This document shows positions 1 to 11,140 of a stretch of DNA of 64,000 nt, piece by piece. The notes under the pieces were generated by a model, which searched no databases, was not told the DNA's origin, and was given only the letters and a program-made list of their open reading frames with translations. How positions within the stretch are numbered: the stretch's first letter is position 1; every line of letters starts with the position of its first letter. This DNA is from Rallus limicola (Eukaryota > Chordata > Aves > Gruiformes > Rallidae): positions 11,971,501-12,035,500 of the forward strand of contig JAKCOZ010000007.1 of NCBI GenBank assembly GCA_022605955.1. Reading direction: 5' to 3'. The position numbers were made by a program, and so were the translations under genes.

Positions 1-1249
1 CTCCTATTTATTTTTCTTTGCTGTTTATGGCAAGCATTGTTGCAACAACTGATGGAAATCCTGAGAGCTTTGAGGATGTAGCGGCGTTTTTTGTGCTGGA
101 TTTTTCTTAGCTGTGCTCATTTTTGATTCTGGGGCCATAAAAGTGCAACTTTGTTTCCCCAGTCATCACATGGCAAACTGCTATCTCTCTGAAGAGTGAG
201 AGTGGAGTAGTCTGGCTGTCTGAGCCGTATGTGTGCTGTCTTCCCTAAGATGATGCTTTTTATGACCTACTATCTATTGCTTGGTTTTCTTTACACTGGG
301 TCTGGAGGGATTTCCTGGTGTTTTATTTCTGACAGCATTTCTTAATCCTTGTGCTCCCTAGCCATTTCTTGTCAAAAGGATTGAATCTCCCTTTATCTCT
401 CTCATAATCACTGTGAGATTGGAAGACAGTACTGTACATGAGCAGGCAGGGGAAACATAAGGCGCCCTCTCTTACTGACTGCCAAGCTTCGTTTCCTTTT
501 GACTTGGTGATTTGCATCCTTTATGAAAAAATTCTTAAATATGCTCCAGGTAGTGAGAAGCTCAGAAAAGACTAATTTTTTTTTGACAGTGCACAGCACT
601 GGCTTTAATAGACTACTGATACATTTGCAGGAGTAGCGATAGGGTAACTTCTTTCCATTGCCATCTCATTACACCGTGCAGTGTGCACAGTTGTGCTGTA
701 TCCATTGCAATTTTACACTTTCCCAAAGGTCCTAATTGACTTTATTTCCTAAATGTAAACATGTTCTACGTTTTGTAGTGACTTCTAGAATTGCAGTATA
801 GTCATGGAAGAGCAATCAGAGTTCATATTTCCCTGATTACACCAAAGCAATGCTTGATAATTGGAAATGTATCTTATTGCTAAACTTAAAACTTGTAATT
901 GTTAGCTAATACCTTACCTATTTCTGTTTTTTTTTGGATCAGGGACCAAATTTAATTGTTCTGGAAAAATGTCATTGCTTTTAAAAAAAGCATTAGGCAG
1001 TTATTTGAGGACAAAAAAACCCCAACCAAAAAACCCCAGAAATTCTCTATTCTTTCCTCTTTCTTGAGACTTATACAGAGAATTGCTGGTTCCCATCACT
1101 CACCAGCTTTGCAATCTTTATATATATGGCAAAATAAGGAAAAATAAACCAAGTTAATTAGCATGAAGTAAAGCAGAAAAGGTATTGTGAGTACCTGTAA
1201 CAACAAGAATATACAGTTAGTCTCTTCCAGTTTTAGGTTCCTAAGTGAG
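1..1249. other. AT-rich single-copy DNA, no gene seen
   Basis: All open frames here are short (under about 65 codons) and show no recognisable domain or coding bias. No repeat family, RNA gene or regulatory element was recognised. It ends where a CR1 3' end begins. Confidence 0.6.
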
Positions 1250-1602
1250 ATGTTTGAGGGGGGATCTTATCAATGCTTATAAATACTTGAGGGGCTGGTG
1301 TCAGGAGGATGGGGTTAGTCTTTTTTCAGTGGTGCCCAGTGACAGGACAAGAGGTAATGGGCACTAACTTGAATTAGGAAGTTCCACCTAAACATGAGGA
1401 GGAACTTCTTTATTGTGAGGTTGGCAGAGCACTGGGACAGACTGCCCATAGAGGTTGCAGAGTCTCCAGCTCTGGAGACATTCCTAACCCAGCTGGATGC
1501 TGTCCTACACAGCCTGCTTGAGGTGATCCTGATTTAGCAGGGGTGTTGAACTAGATAATCTTTCGAGGTCCCTTCCAATCCCTGCCTTTTGTTGATTCTA
1601 GA
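1250..1602 (+). repeat. CR1 LINE 3' fragment
   Basis: The sequence follows the end of CR1 ORF2 and its 3' UTR in order: the 'cttataaatacttgaggg' segment, the 'gggacagactgcccatagagg' segment, and the 'gaggtcccttccaatccctg' segment near the 3' end, closing with a degenerate tail (gttgattct). Frameshifts and stops show it is long dead. It is 5' truncated, as most CR1 copies are. The orientation is plus because the 3' UTR lies at the right. Confidence 0.9.
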
Positions 1603-2555
1603 TTAAATAGTGCATGAAGTAATTCTAAGAATTTTTTGCAATTTTAATCTCGATTTTCGTCTCATTTCTCTCCATCTAGCAGCAATAATGAGGTTCCATT
1701 GATATCAGTGGAGAAGTTGTATCATTCATAACATTATTTGTGTCAGTGTAAAGTCTCACTGTCTGGATTTTAGTAGTAATGGAGCTACCATAAATAACAT
1801 ATATGTCTTCCTCACAGTAAAGTGATGATGTGGCAAATTAAAGCTGAACTTGTGTCAAATAATTAAGTGATTACTTATGGTCAGTAGAGCACTTGTTCTA
1901 CTTAATTTATTATACAATTAGGAAGATACATTCTTCTCTAAATTTCTTATACTGAATCAGTTAACAGCTACTGGCAACAGCTAGGCAGTAGTCTAGTTTA
2001 TTGCCTGAGGCACTATGTAGTATGTGTTACAGAGGAAATAAGTAGAAAACCATCACTCAGAAGTCTGTTATCTGAAATGTTCTGTTTCTCATATTGTTGA
2101 ATCCAGTTGAATCTCATACGTTGAATCCATTTTTTTGGAGTCATAACCAATCACCACCACCAAAAACCCCCAAACACAACACACTAGGAATACACAATGA
2201 ATTTAGAAAGCATTTTAAACTTTTTATTTTCATATCCCCTCTGAAATCCCTAGCTTGTTTAATGGTGTCTATGCCTGCAACATGCTGTGTTAGTGTACTT
2301 TTTATTTTAAGGGAGTTACAACCTTTTGCACTGTGTTAGGTACGAAGACACTGTACACCTAACACCTTATTCAAAGCAGAAATGCCATGAAAGGTTGTAA
2401 ATGTGCATTAATTGCCTGCATTACAGTATAGGGTAGCCCCACAAAGCGGAAGACCCAATAGAAACATGAAATTATTTTAAAATTAGGAGGTGGGTTTACC
2501 AAGCTGGTAGGACAGCAGGTCTTTAAGCTCTCCATTAGATGTGTATGTACCTATT
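1603..2555. other. AT-rich single-copy DNA, no gene seen
   Basis: Only short, unconvincing open frames occur. A minor direct repeat (gttgaatc, three copies) is present near 2096-2130. Nothing else was recognised. Confidence 0.55.
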
Positions 2556-3014
2556 TGTCATGGTTTAGCCCGAGCCAGCAACTAAGCCCCACACAGGCAC
2601 TCAGTGACTTCCAACCCTCCGGGACAGGGGAGAGAATCGTGTCCTGGCCCCTCCCAGGCCAGAGCTAACCTCCCCAAGCAGCCAGCACAGGTGAGCTGAG
2701 TCAGCACAGGTGACGTCACGCCCCATTAAAGGGGCTGGAAGGAGAGGGGTGGGTCCGCTCAGCTCCGGGACGGTCCGAATGCGAGCGGAGGGTCCGTCTG
2801 GTGGGTCAGCGCTCGGTGTCACCGCTGGCCGGGCCGGTGAGCGCCCCGCCTCACCCCACCCCCGTGCGTGTATTTCCTGGCCCGGGCTGAGCTGTCGCTC
2901 CCCCTTCCCGGCGCTGTGTCAGCAGCTGTCCTCCTCATCCCAGCCCGCGGGGTAAGGGGCTGTGTGTGCTCCGGGGGAGGGGTGCGCGGGGCTTGGTGGG
3001 GGGCAACAGCCGCA
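2556..3014 (+). mobile_element. 5' LTR of an old ERV-L-like provirus
   Basis: This GC-rich block begins TGTCATGGTTT, close to the TGTCCTGGTTT start of the intact provirus LTR in this window, and ends in CA eight bases before a recognisable primer binding site. It holds a perfect CRE (TGACGTCA, 2711-2718) shortly upstream of a TATA-like ATTAAAGG, matching the promoter layout of the other LTRs here. The stretch near 2930 ('catcccagcccgcggggt') matches the equivalent R/U5 position of the young LTR. No partner 3' LTR was found and the downstream body is truncated. The right edge is set by the primer site; the left edge by the TG. Confidence 0.75.
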
Positions 3015-3022
3015 GTCCCTTT

Positions 3023-3040
3023 TGGCAGCTAACGCGGGGC
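3023..3040 (+). other. degenerate tRNA-Lys primer binding site
   Basis: TGGCAGCTAACGCGGGGC matches 14 of 18 bases of the primer binding site in the intact provirus (55593-55610). The following 'gttgggataacggcagatctgacc' region is nearly the same as the intact copy's leader, so the correspondence is not chance. Confidence 0.8.
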
Positions 3041-3107
3041 TCGAGGGGTTGGGATAACGGCAGATCTGACCAGATCGCGTTATTGTGGTAAAGAGGCGCC
3101 AGTCACA

Positions 3108-3946
3108 ATGATGTTTTGTTTGGCCACGTGGCTGTGGTATGTAACGCTTGCTGTAAGTAATCCCTGCCCTCCTGTCCATCAGCTCCGGGAGGGGGGTCCG
3201 GATTCTTGTGTTACTGTATTGTGTGAGACCAATTTATGACAAGATAATGTCTGTGGTCATGATCCTCACCTGGTATTTGCATGTGGCGTTGTTGTCATGC
3301 CTGTGTCTTGGATAATATCTCTCAGCATCTTTAAGAAATTGCACCCAATTGGTGGGGAAAAGAGGGGCTGAGGTGGTTTCTCCTTCCCTTCTCCTTTCAG
3401 GCTTGTTACAGCAGCCTTTGTGAACTTTTAATCCCCCTGGGATGTTCAAGCCAGCTACCCCGTTGCTTGGGCTCCTGAATGTTTTTTGAGTCTGGTTTAG
3501 ACTTTTAAATGTTACTCAGAGATTTCCCCCAGGGCTGAATAGTCAGGGGTGGCATGGCATGTGGGAGAGCTCAGGCAGGTGTTTAGAGACCTCCTCACCC
3601 CCAGTGGTTTGGAACCTCACCCCCTGAACAGCTCTAGGGCCCTGGAAAAGTGATAGAATTTTTAAAAGGGAAGTTCTGTAGCTATTCTGAGGAAGCACAG
3701 CTTGCTGCACTGTGCTGGGCCCTGGCCACTATCTAACAAATGCTGCTTGATAGTAGGCAGCACCATCCAGAGAAGAAAGGGTAAAAAGACCAACCTCCAC
3801 AACAGGTATTCTTACTGCTTAAACCTCAGTGACAGATGCTGTAGTTGAGCCAGAAAACCTACCAACACTAGTCATCCCTATACAGAAGAAGAAATACACA
3901 AAGAACATCAGAACAACCAACAGGTGAATTAGGCTGCTAGGATGGA
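3108..3946 (+). pseudogene. broken gag with a pol scrap (old ERV relative)
   Basis: This is the internal remnant belonging to the LTR at 2556-3014. It starts with an ATG-ATG pair after a leader similar to that of the intact provirus, and the first codons are again hydrophobic (MMFCLATWLW). The frame soon meets a TGA and is disrupted further on. Patches at 3425-3460 and 3548-3780 follow the intact gag at about 55927-56300, including the stretch for the 'CWALAT' residues. Around 3902-3910 the similarity jumps from gag (near 56528) to the RNase H end of pol (near 59731-59772), a deletion of roughly 3.2 kb. Similarity stops near 3946, so the 3' end and 3' LTR are lost. It cannot encode a protein. 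Confidence 0.8.
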
Positions 3947-6900
3947 TTACTTACATGATACTCTCTGCTTGCAAGTTAAAGATTGCATGATTAATTTTTT
4001 ATAATAGCTATGATAAAAATGGCAAGTTTTTGAAATCAGTGTGTTAATACTTTTGGCACACTTTCACTTACACAAAAGAAACTTGAAGCATTTTCTCTAT
4101 ATGTCCTTACTCTGTACTGAATTCAAAGAAAGTTTTAAACTCTTTGTACAGCCTTACCTCTAATCTTGGAAGCAAGTATGACTTCACAGAGAAGATTCCT
4201 TAGTATTGGTAGCACAAAGACTGGTGCCAAAGTGTTTAAAAAGGGACTCTAGTACTGTTTTGTGGGATGCGGCCCTGTTCTAAATAATGCTCGTCAAGCT
4301 CTTTAATTTCTTTGTAATTGCTGTTGAGTTCTCAGACTCTGAAAACTAAACATCTTTCTGGATGCATTTGTTTGTGATTCTAGTTTTCCAGAATGAAAGG
4401 ATATTTTATAAACCAAAGCTAATATAATTCTCTGCGTTTATTTTTCTATGCTTAGCAGGAATGAGCTGGGGAACAGTTTCCCAATTAGTTACAAAGTAAG
4501 TACATCTTTTACCTGGTAACATTTAATTTCTCAATAGCTGCTTAGATGATAACTTCAACTGCTACAAAGAGCAAGAAATAGAAAACAGACATGCTGAAGG
4601 TCTGGTTCTTACATTTTTTTCACTCTTGGTATTGAAAAATTTTAATATTATTGACATTTATTAATTGTATTCATTAAACCTATTGTTTAATGACTTACTC
4701 ATTTTTAATCAATATTTAATCATTCTTTAAAAATATTTAACAGGTTAAACGTAGCATGACAACTTGCTATCTTATGCTTCTCTTTTTTTTTTTTTCAAAG
4801 ACATTATAGGAGGGAGGGATGTTTTAAGCTGAAACCTGACAGTATATAGTTTTGTTGACATTTGCAGAGAATTCTTCCCAAGCCAGAGGCAGCTGGGAAG
4901 AAAGCAGGGGAATGCTTGCCTGAAAACTAACATTTGGGCAATTAAATTTGGCAAATGCAGTAAGCAGAGCAGAAGTTAGCATCATGACTAGGAATGAAAG
5001 ATATTAGATAAGATGGGGCATACCACTGAAGATGGCAAGCTACCAACAGTAATGTAGCAGAGAATGAAGAATCAGTGGGGTAGGGCAAAGGAACTGACAG
5101 AACAGTGTTGTGGGCTGTGATAATGATTTTTTCATCAGCATTCTGTGGGCAAAAGGTAGGAATGCAAGGGCAGCAGTCCAGGTTTTCATGAAAAAGAAGA
5201 TATAGGTGTTCAAATGTATTTAAATCATGATAGGCAGCTGTATTGATTAGAAAACTCAGCAGAATAAAACTCTTAGCATGAATCTTTAGTCACTGTCCTG
5301 TACCTCATGAGGGTATACATTTTATCAATCTTCATGAGGAAAACCCTTTAGGTAATTGCTTGTTCTCTTAGAATATTAGACTTTTTTGGTGTTAGGAGAA
5401 ATATGTACTTAATACTTTGGAATAAAATACATAATATTAAAATAAAAATGCAGCATTTTGCATTATATAAACTACTTCTGAAGCTGCACTCTTCATAGCA
5501 GCCACACTGAACTGACAAGGAAGCTGTATCACAGGAGAAATTGTTTGTATCATTTGCATTAGAATATATTGGTCCAGGTTGCCTGTCCATCATCCCTCAA
5601 CAGTTGAATGGAAATTATATTATTCCTAGAGACTTAAAATAGATAAAAAACTTAAAGACTCATATATACATAACTGGTGGATGAAACTGAGAAGTCAAGT
5701 CTTAACTGGATAATGTTTTCTGAAATACTTCACGGGAAAGAAATGTCAATAAAAGAACCACCCTGGTAAAAGTTATAAGCACATTTCTCTCAACCTGCAG
5801 TGGAAGTGTTACTGAAATACACAGTGGCAGAGAGGTTCCTGTCACACCAGAAGCTGCCTTGTGGACTTCTTGTATCTCATATTGGAGCACCAGCTCATAA
5901 CATTCTGAAATTAAATGAAGTAGTTACAAAAGCCTCTTAACAGTGAGACTTCTTGAAAGCATGTCTGTTCACTTAAGTTTGGCAACTGTAAATGAATGCA
6001 GTAAGTGGCACAATTTGTATCCGTGATCCTTCACAAAAGGAAAGCTTGACACATATATATATTTGCATAGATCAATCAAGCCTGGTAATAACCATTTGCA
6101 ATGTTTCTGTCCAGATATTCCATTTAGAGATTCAAATGTGTGTTTTACAACTCAGAGGCTAGCAATCACTATAGCTAAGGGGGAAAAAAAACCTGCTTTT
6201 TTATGATATTTGTAACTGCTAAAAATGTACACAAGTGCTTTCATGCTTTTTTGCCTTGGACTGATAAAGGTAAACTACACTAAGTAGAATATTCTTTCTG
6301 ATATCCCATTTTATGTTCCAGTAATGCCTGTAAATGACAGACTCTCCTTGGAGCTAGAAAGAGTACTAGAAAGTAGCTGGTTAATCTGACCCAGCCTCCA
6401 AATATGTTTTTGTAGCATCTCAGGCATGGAGATGTATTTAGCTTACTCTTAAGCAACACTCATTTAGCATCAACAGCCAAACCTGATGCTTCATCTGTTC
6501 ACATGTGGTAAATAGGGTAAAATATCAGTATGTTTCCTTGGCTTCTTGCTGAATGAGAGCTTTCAGCTTCTGTTACCTTTTTTTTTTATTTGGCATGTTT
6601 GAAGACCAGCTGAAATGTGGACAGTGATTCCTAACAAATAGAACAACTTAATTGACATAAAGCCTTATCACAGTGGCATAAATAGATGACAAAGATGTAA
6701 AAAACCATCTTTTAAATTTTGCTTTCTACAGTTTTCATAGGAAGACTGAATCTATTTTCCTTATGGTTAAGATTGTCGGTTGTATAATCTGGAGGACACT
6801 GACTAAACCTTGTAAAGAAATATGCAATTATGACTGAAAATGAGGAAAAAACTAAAAATTTCAGCTAAAACAAAATACTATGGCTTTAAAGATTATTCTA

Positions 6901-7550
6901 AATCCAGTATTATTACTTTGCTTTCCTGTAATATCTTTTTTCCTTTTATTTCTGGTTCATACTTTTTTTCCCTTCTTATACATGTCCATAATTAAGATAA
7001 ATTCTTATTATTTTAAATTTATTAATTGAGGATTTTGGGAAGTTAGGTAATTTAATACAGTGTAAGCAATAAAAATACTAAAGGACTGAGAAGCCTAGAA
7101 ATAATCAAGAACAACCTCCAAAATGCTTTTAGGGAGTTTTAGGCATTTGTGGACATGAAAGGTGATGCTAAGTTACAGTTATAAGGGACAACTTATTAAA
7201 TATTTCTTATGGCCTGACAGTATGGAAAAGCTAGATTTTACTTTTGGACACAATTATGGGAGACCTAAAAACAGTCATCCCAACAAATAATATTTGTTAC
7301 TGGCATGGGTTTTTATGTATCAGAATATATGATCTAATTGAAAACATAAGTAATATTTCTAATGCAAGGAAGGACAGGCAAGAAGACTGGATCGATCCAA
7401 CGAATGGATGAGGAAACTGATTCTTACACCTGAACTCCTTTTATTGCCACTTCTCTCTCCACCTGGATGCTGCTGAGAGTCAAGAATTGTGCCATTCTTA
7501 TGTTTCTTGTGTTTTCATTGATTACCTTTCTTACAGTAAATGAGGATATT
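3947..7550. other. AT-rich single-copy DNA, no gene seen
   Basis: A 3.6-kb stretch with short open frames only. A homopolymer T run lies near 4783-4794 and a small TA run near 6053-6062. No repeat family or conserved protein segment was recognised. Confidence 0.55.
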
Positions 7551-7981
7551 GTAGAATCATAAAACTACAGAATGATTTGGTTGGAAGGGACCTCTAACCC
7601 TCCTGCCATGGGCATGGACACCCACCACTAGACCAGGTTGCCCAAAGCCCCATCCAACCTGGCCTTGAACACTGCCAGGGAGGCAGCAGACACAGCTTCT
7701 CTGGTGAGGCCTGTGCTGGTGCCTCACCACTCTCACAGTAAAAATATCTTCATAATATCCAGTTTAAGTCTACCTTCTGTCAGCTTAAAACCATTATTCC
7801 TTATCCTATCACTTCATCAATCCCTGATGGATGTAGTGATGGATGTAGATCCTTCTCCATCTTTCCTGTAGGCCCCCTGTAGGTACTGGTAGGCTGAAAT
7901 CAGGTCTCCCTGAACCCTTCTCTTCTCCAGGCTGCATAAGTCCAGCTCCCTCATTCTGTTTTCACAGGAGAGGTGCTGATC
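7551..7981 (-). repeat. CR1 LINE 3' fragment
   Basis: The left edge is the inverted CR1 tail and 3' UTR ('tagaatcataaaactacaga', then 'ggttggaagggacctctaac'). It continues through the complement of the last ORF2 codons ('cccatccaacctggccttga') towards the ORF2 interior at the right. It carries many disruptions, is 5' truncated and lies on the minus strand. Confidence 0.9.
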
Positions 7982-9660
7982 ATCTATAGATAATGTATAC
8001 CTATTTATTAGCTAGCCCCCTTTTTTGAAATTAAACTTTATCTGATTTCTGTTTTGTATGAGGGAATTACACAAAGAATGACCAGCATATTCTGTAGCCT
8101 AAAGTATGCCCAAGTCTACCTATGCAAGACTCACTTTAACTCTCAACACTGAGCAGCTGTGTATTATGAGAGGAGCTTCTAAAGTAGGATGCTTTTCCCC
8201 TCCATTATGTTTTGTTCTCCCTGCATCTTTTGCTTGCATAGTTTTTCTACACGCTGAAAAAGTGAGTCAGTGTCTACTAAAGAGCAGAAGTGCTTCTGGT
8301 AACTTCTGCCTTTTAATAAAGTAGGAAGCTGTCTATAACACATTCTTTATCACTCCTGTCTCAAAAAGTCTATAAAAGAGGGTATCCTGAACAATTTTGC
8401 CAAGTGGAGGTGCAGAAGCTTTGAAGTGTTACAGTGTTCAGTCAAAACATCAGTACATTATTCTGCTTAAGAGACTTAGAATATCTTCATTTATCAATCT
8501 CTTCAAAACTGTGAAGTAGAAAATATACTTAGATGTTCTTTAAAATACTTGTGTTGACTTTATGCAACCTGTACAGCACAGTCGTTTCAGAGAAATAAGA
8601 ACAGTACTGATAAAATGAATTAAAGGAGACCATCCTTTGTGTGGCTTGTAATGAAGAATCCTATATTTAGGAATCTAAAGCATCTTTGACATGCAGGTTA
8701 TGTGACACATAGAAAATCAGTGAAACATATATCGTTACCAAATTGTGAATAATGTTAACAATACAGAAAAGAAATACAACAAACTGTTCAGAGCTAACAT
8801 CATAGGTTAGGCTGCTGTGGATCAGACATAATCTTACAACAGAACCAAGGCACTGTCATTTAGAAAACTTCTACAGAATAGCAATCTGTGGATTTGATAC
8901 ACAAAATAAAAGTCTACTGAGTCCAACTAAGCTGAAGAGCATTCAGTATGTCTGTGGGTGTAAGAAAACCCAACACATCAAAACAAAAAAATTTCAGCCA
9001 TAAAGGTTCAACAAAGAAGGACAAAACATCACGGGGTGGAGGTTGGGGGGAAGGATGTTGGAATTTAATACATTTGTAATCTACCTTGCAGCCATGAAAC
9101 AAGAATTGTTTTGTCTGTGTATGCTACCCAAATATTTGCTTATTCAAACTACCTGAAATGCTCACAATAGTGTATTAAAATCACTAGAGTGAGAAAAAGT
9201 ACAAAGGGGCTGATGCAATTTCATTATCATACAGACATTATTTGGAAGACGAGACAGGCTTTCTACATTTAAGCTAATGGTCCTCTCTAACAGCAGGGAT
9301 AATGGGACTGCAAAGCTATTGACACAGACATTGCCAATAAGTACTTGGTGTATAGCTCAGGCTCTATCTGATACAATAGGTAGCAGTGTATATTGTTGAA
9401 GGATTAATCACAAGACATATATATATATAACTGCTAGTGGAAAACATATTGTGCCAGATCTGATAACATGAGAGAGGTAAGGCTGCTGCAGTCCCATTCC
9501 ATCAGGTTCAACCAGTAGTGAGGCCTAAGGTCTATTGCTGATAGTCACATTCACATAGATACACCATGTATATACAGATATACGTTACCTATATGTATAC
9601 ATGACTGGCCACAGAGATCACAGGCAGACAGACCTCTCCAGTTGAGTAGGGTAGAGGCCT
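7982..9660. other. AT-rich single-copy DNA, no gene seen
   Basis: No gene or recognised repeat. A short (AT)n run lies at about 9417-9428. Confidence 0.55.
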
Positions 9661-9670
9661 ACTAATGAGA

Positions 9671-9689
9671 ATATATATATATATATATA
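9671..9689. repeat. (TA)n microsatellite
   Basis: About nine TA units in an uninterrupted run, within a wider TA/TG-rich patch that reaches the class II LTR on its right. Confidence 0.9.
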
Positions 9690-9741
9690 GTATGTGTTGA
9701 AAATATGTGTGTGTTTTATACATGTATATATGTATGCACAG

Positions 9742-10169
9742 TGTGGACGCCTCCAGGAGATGGGTTTAGACACTGCAGCAGGCTGCTCGGTAGCTGTCCC
9801 TGGATCTCAGTCTCCCCAGCTGCTGGTACCTGGACATATAAGCCCTTGTGGTTGCAGACCCTGTCTGTAGTTAGCGCCTGGAGGTCAGAAGATGTCCTGC
9901 TGTACAGAAATGTAGGACCCCTCTCCAGATAGCCAATAGCATTTAGTCTATGATGTGAGCAGATGGAAGTGACGTTGTAAACCTAAGCTATATAATGCTG
10001 TTCCACTCATCAATAAACGCCATTTGCTGTCCACCATACTGGTGTCTGTGAGCAATGACCCGAGCAGCCAAAGGGGAGCTGTCGCGCAGTTCCTGAGAAG
10101 GGCCACCACTCCATCTGAAGGCAAGGAGACCCACTCCTGCTGCTGGTACAGATCTTCTTACACATGTGT
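9742..10169 (+). mobile_element. class II (alpharetrovirus-like) solo LTR
   Basis: A compact promoter and polyadenylation block occurs at 9985-10040: a TATA motif (ctatataatg), then AATAAACGCCATTTG within about 30 bases, followed by 'ccaccatactggtgt'. This arrangement is that of alpharetrovirus-type LTRs, where AATAAA lies right at the start of R. A CRE-like 'agtgacgttg' lies upstream. Boundaries are uncertain. The copy of GCACAG at 9736-9741 and again at 10170-10175 would give a 6-bp target duplication, typical of class II elements, but the right LTR tip is then not a clean CA. An alternative start is TGTAGG at 9911. No internal retroviral sequence flanks it, so it would be a solo LTR. Confidence 0.55.
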
Positions 10170-10175
10170 GCACAG

Positions 10176-10963
10176 ACACAAACAACTGGCCAGGATTTCC
10201 CAGGTCCCATAGCTGGTTCTCCACATTAAATTTTTAGTCCTAAACCACATCAGATACTACAGTCTGATGACTTAAGTGGCATAGATAGAAGATGTCTTGA
10301 TATGTTGCAAATAGTTTTTAAACTGTTGAAATTATTGCTGGAGACAAATAGCTAATGCCTTCTGACAACAACAAAAAAATTAAAACCTGTTGTTCTGTAC
10401 TTTTGGTTATGTTGTTTATCTTCTTAAAACTCTGAATAATGACAGAAATCATGCTGTAAATTTAACGGGGATTTCCCTGAACAGTCATTCTGGCTGCATT
10501 CGTAATCCCATTATCTTGATCTGTGTTCTTTATATTTTCATACAAATGTCCCTTACTTGTATTGCTGTTGCGGCAGATTGATGCCTTGTGATGGCTTCTG
10601 TTGCATAGCTGCAGTTTCTTATTACTGAAAATATGAAATTAAACTGCTCTCAATCCACATAAACATCCATTTTGTTTATGTGAAGAGCACTGAAATTCCA
10701 GTTTGCCCTAATATCACTTGTATGTTTCACAAACCGGCATAATGGTTGCATTGCTGCAAGAGGAATGCTTACAGGTTGGAGACTGATTGCTTTTATGGTG
10801 CTTGCTTTCTCTCAATGGAGAGATGACATTTCTTGAAGATCTTTCAAACACTGCAAGTCTGTAGGCTGGTACATTAGGTAAGATGGAAACCTGAAGCTAG
10901 AGTTTCACTCTGTCCTAGTCCATCATTCCTTGACCAGAGAAAAAAAATGCTGTATTTTACTCT
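10176..10963. other. single-copy DNA, no gene seen
   Basis: Nothing recognised. The short open frames here lack any conserved feature. Confidence 0.5.
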
Positions 10964-11140
10964 AAAACTTTTCCTTTCTTCTGTGTTGCTCATGATGCTA
11001 ATTGCAGAATGATCTCTCCCTGTCCTTATCTCAACTCCTAAGCCTCTCAATATATCTTTTCTCCCCTGTGCAGCTGAAAAGGGGAGTGATAGAGTGACTT
11101 TGGTGGGCATCTGGCCTGCAGCCAGGGTTAAACCACCACA
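10964..11140 (+). mobile_element. 3' tip of an LTR (same family as 44281-45141)
   Basis: The stretch matches the last 175 bases or so of the LTR at 44281-45141, sharing 'ctaattgcagaatgatctc', 'tcaactcctaagcctctcaa', 'tctcccctgtgcagctgaaa' and the terminal 'aaaccaccaca'. It is 5' truncated. The 129-codon open frame that crosses it on the minus strand is not a gene. Confidence 0.8.
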
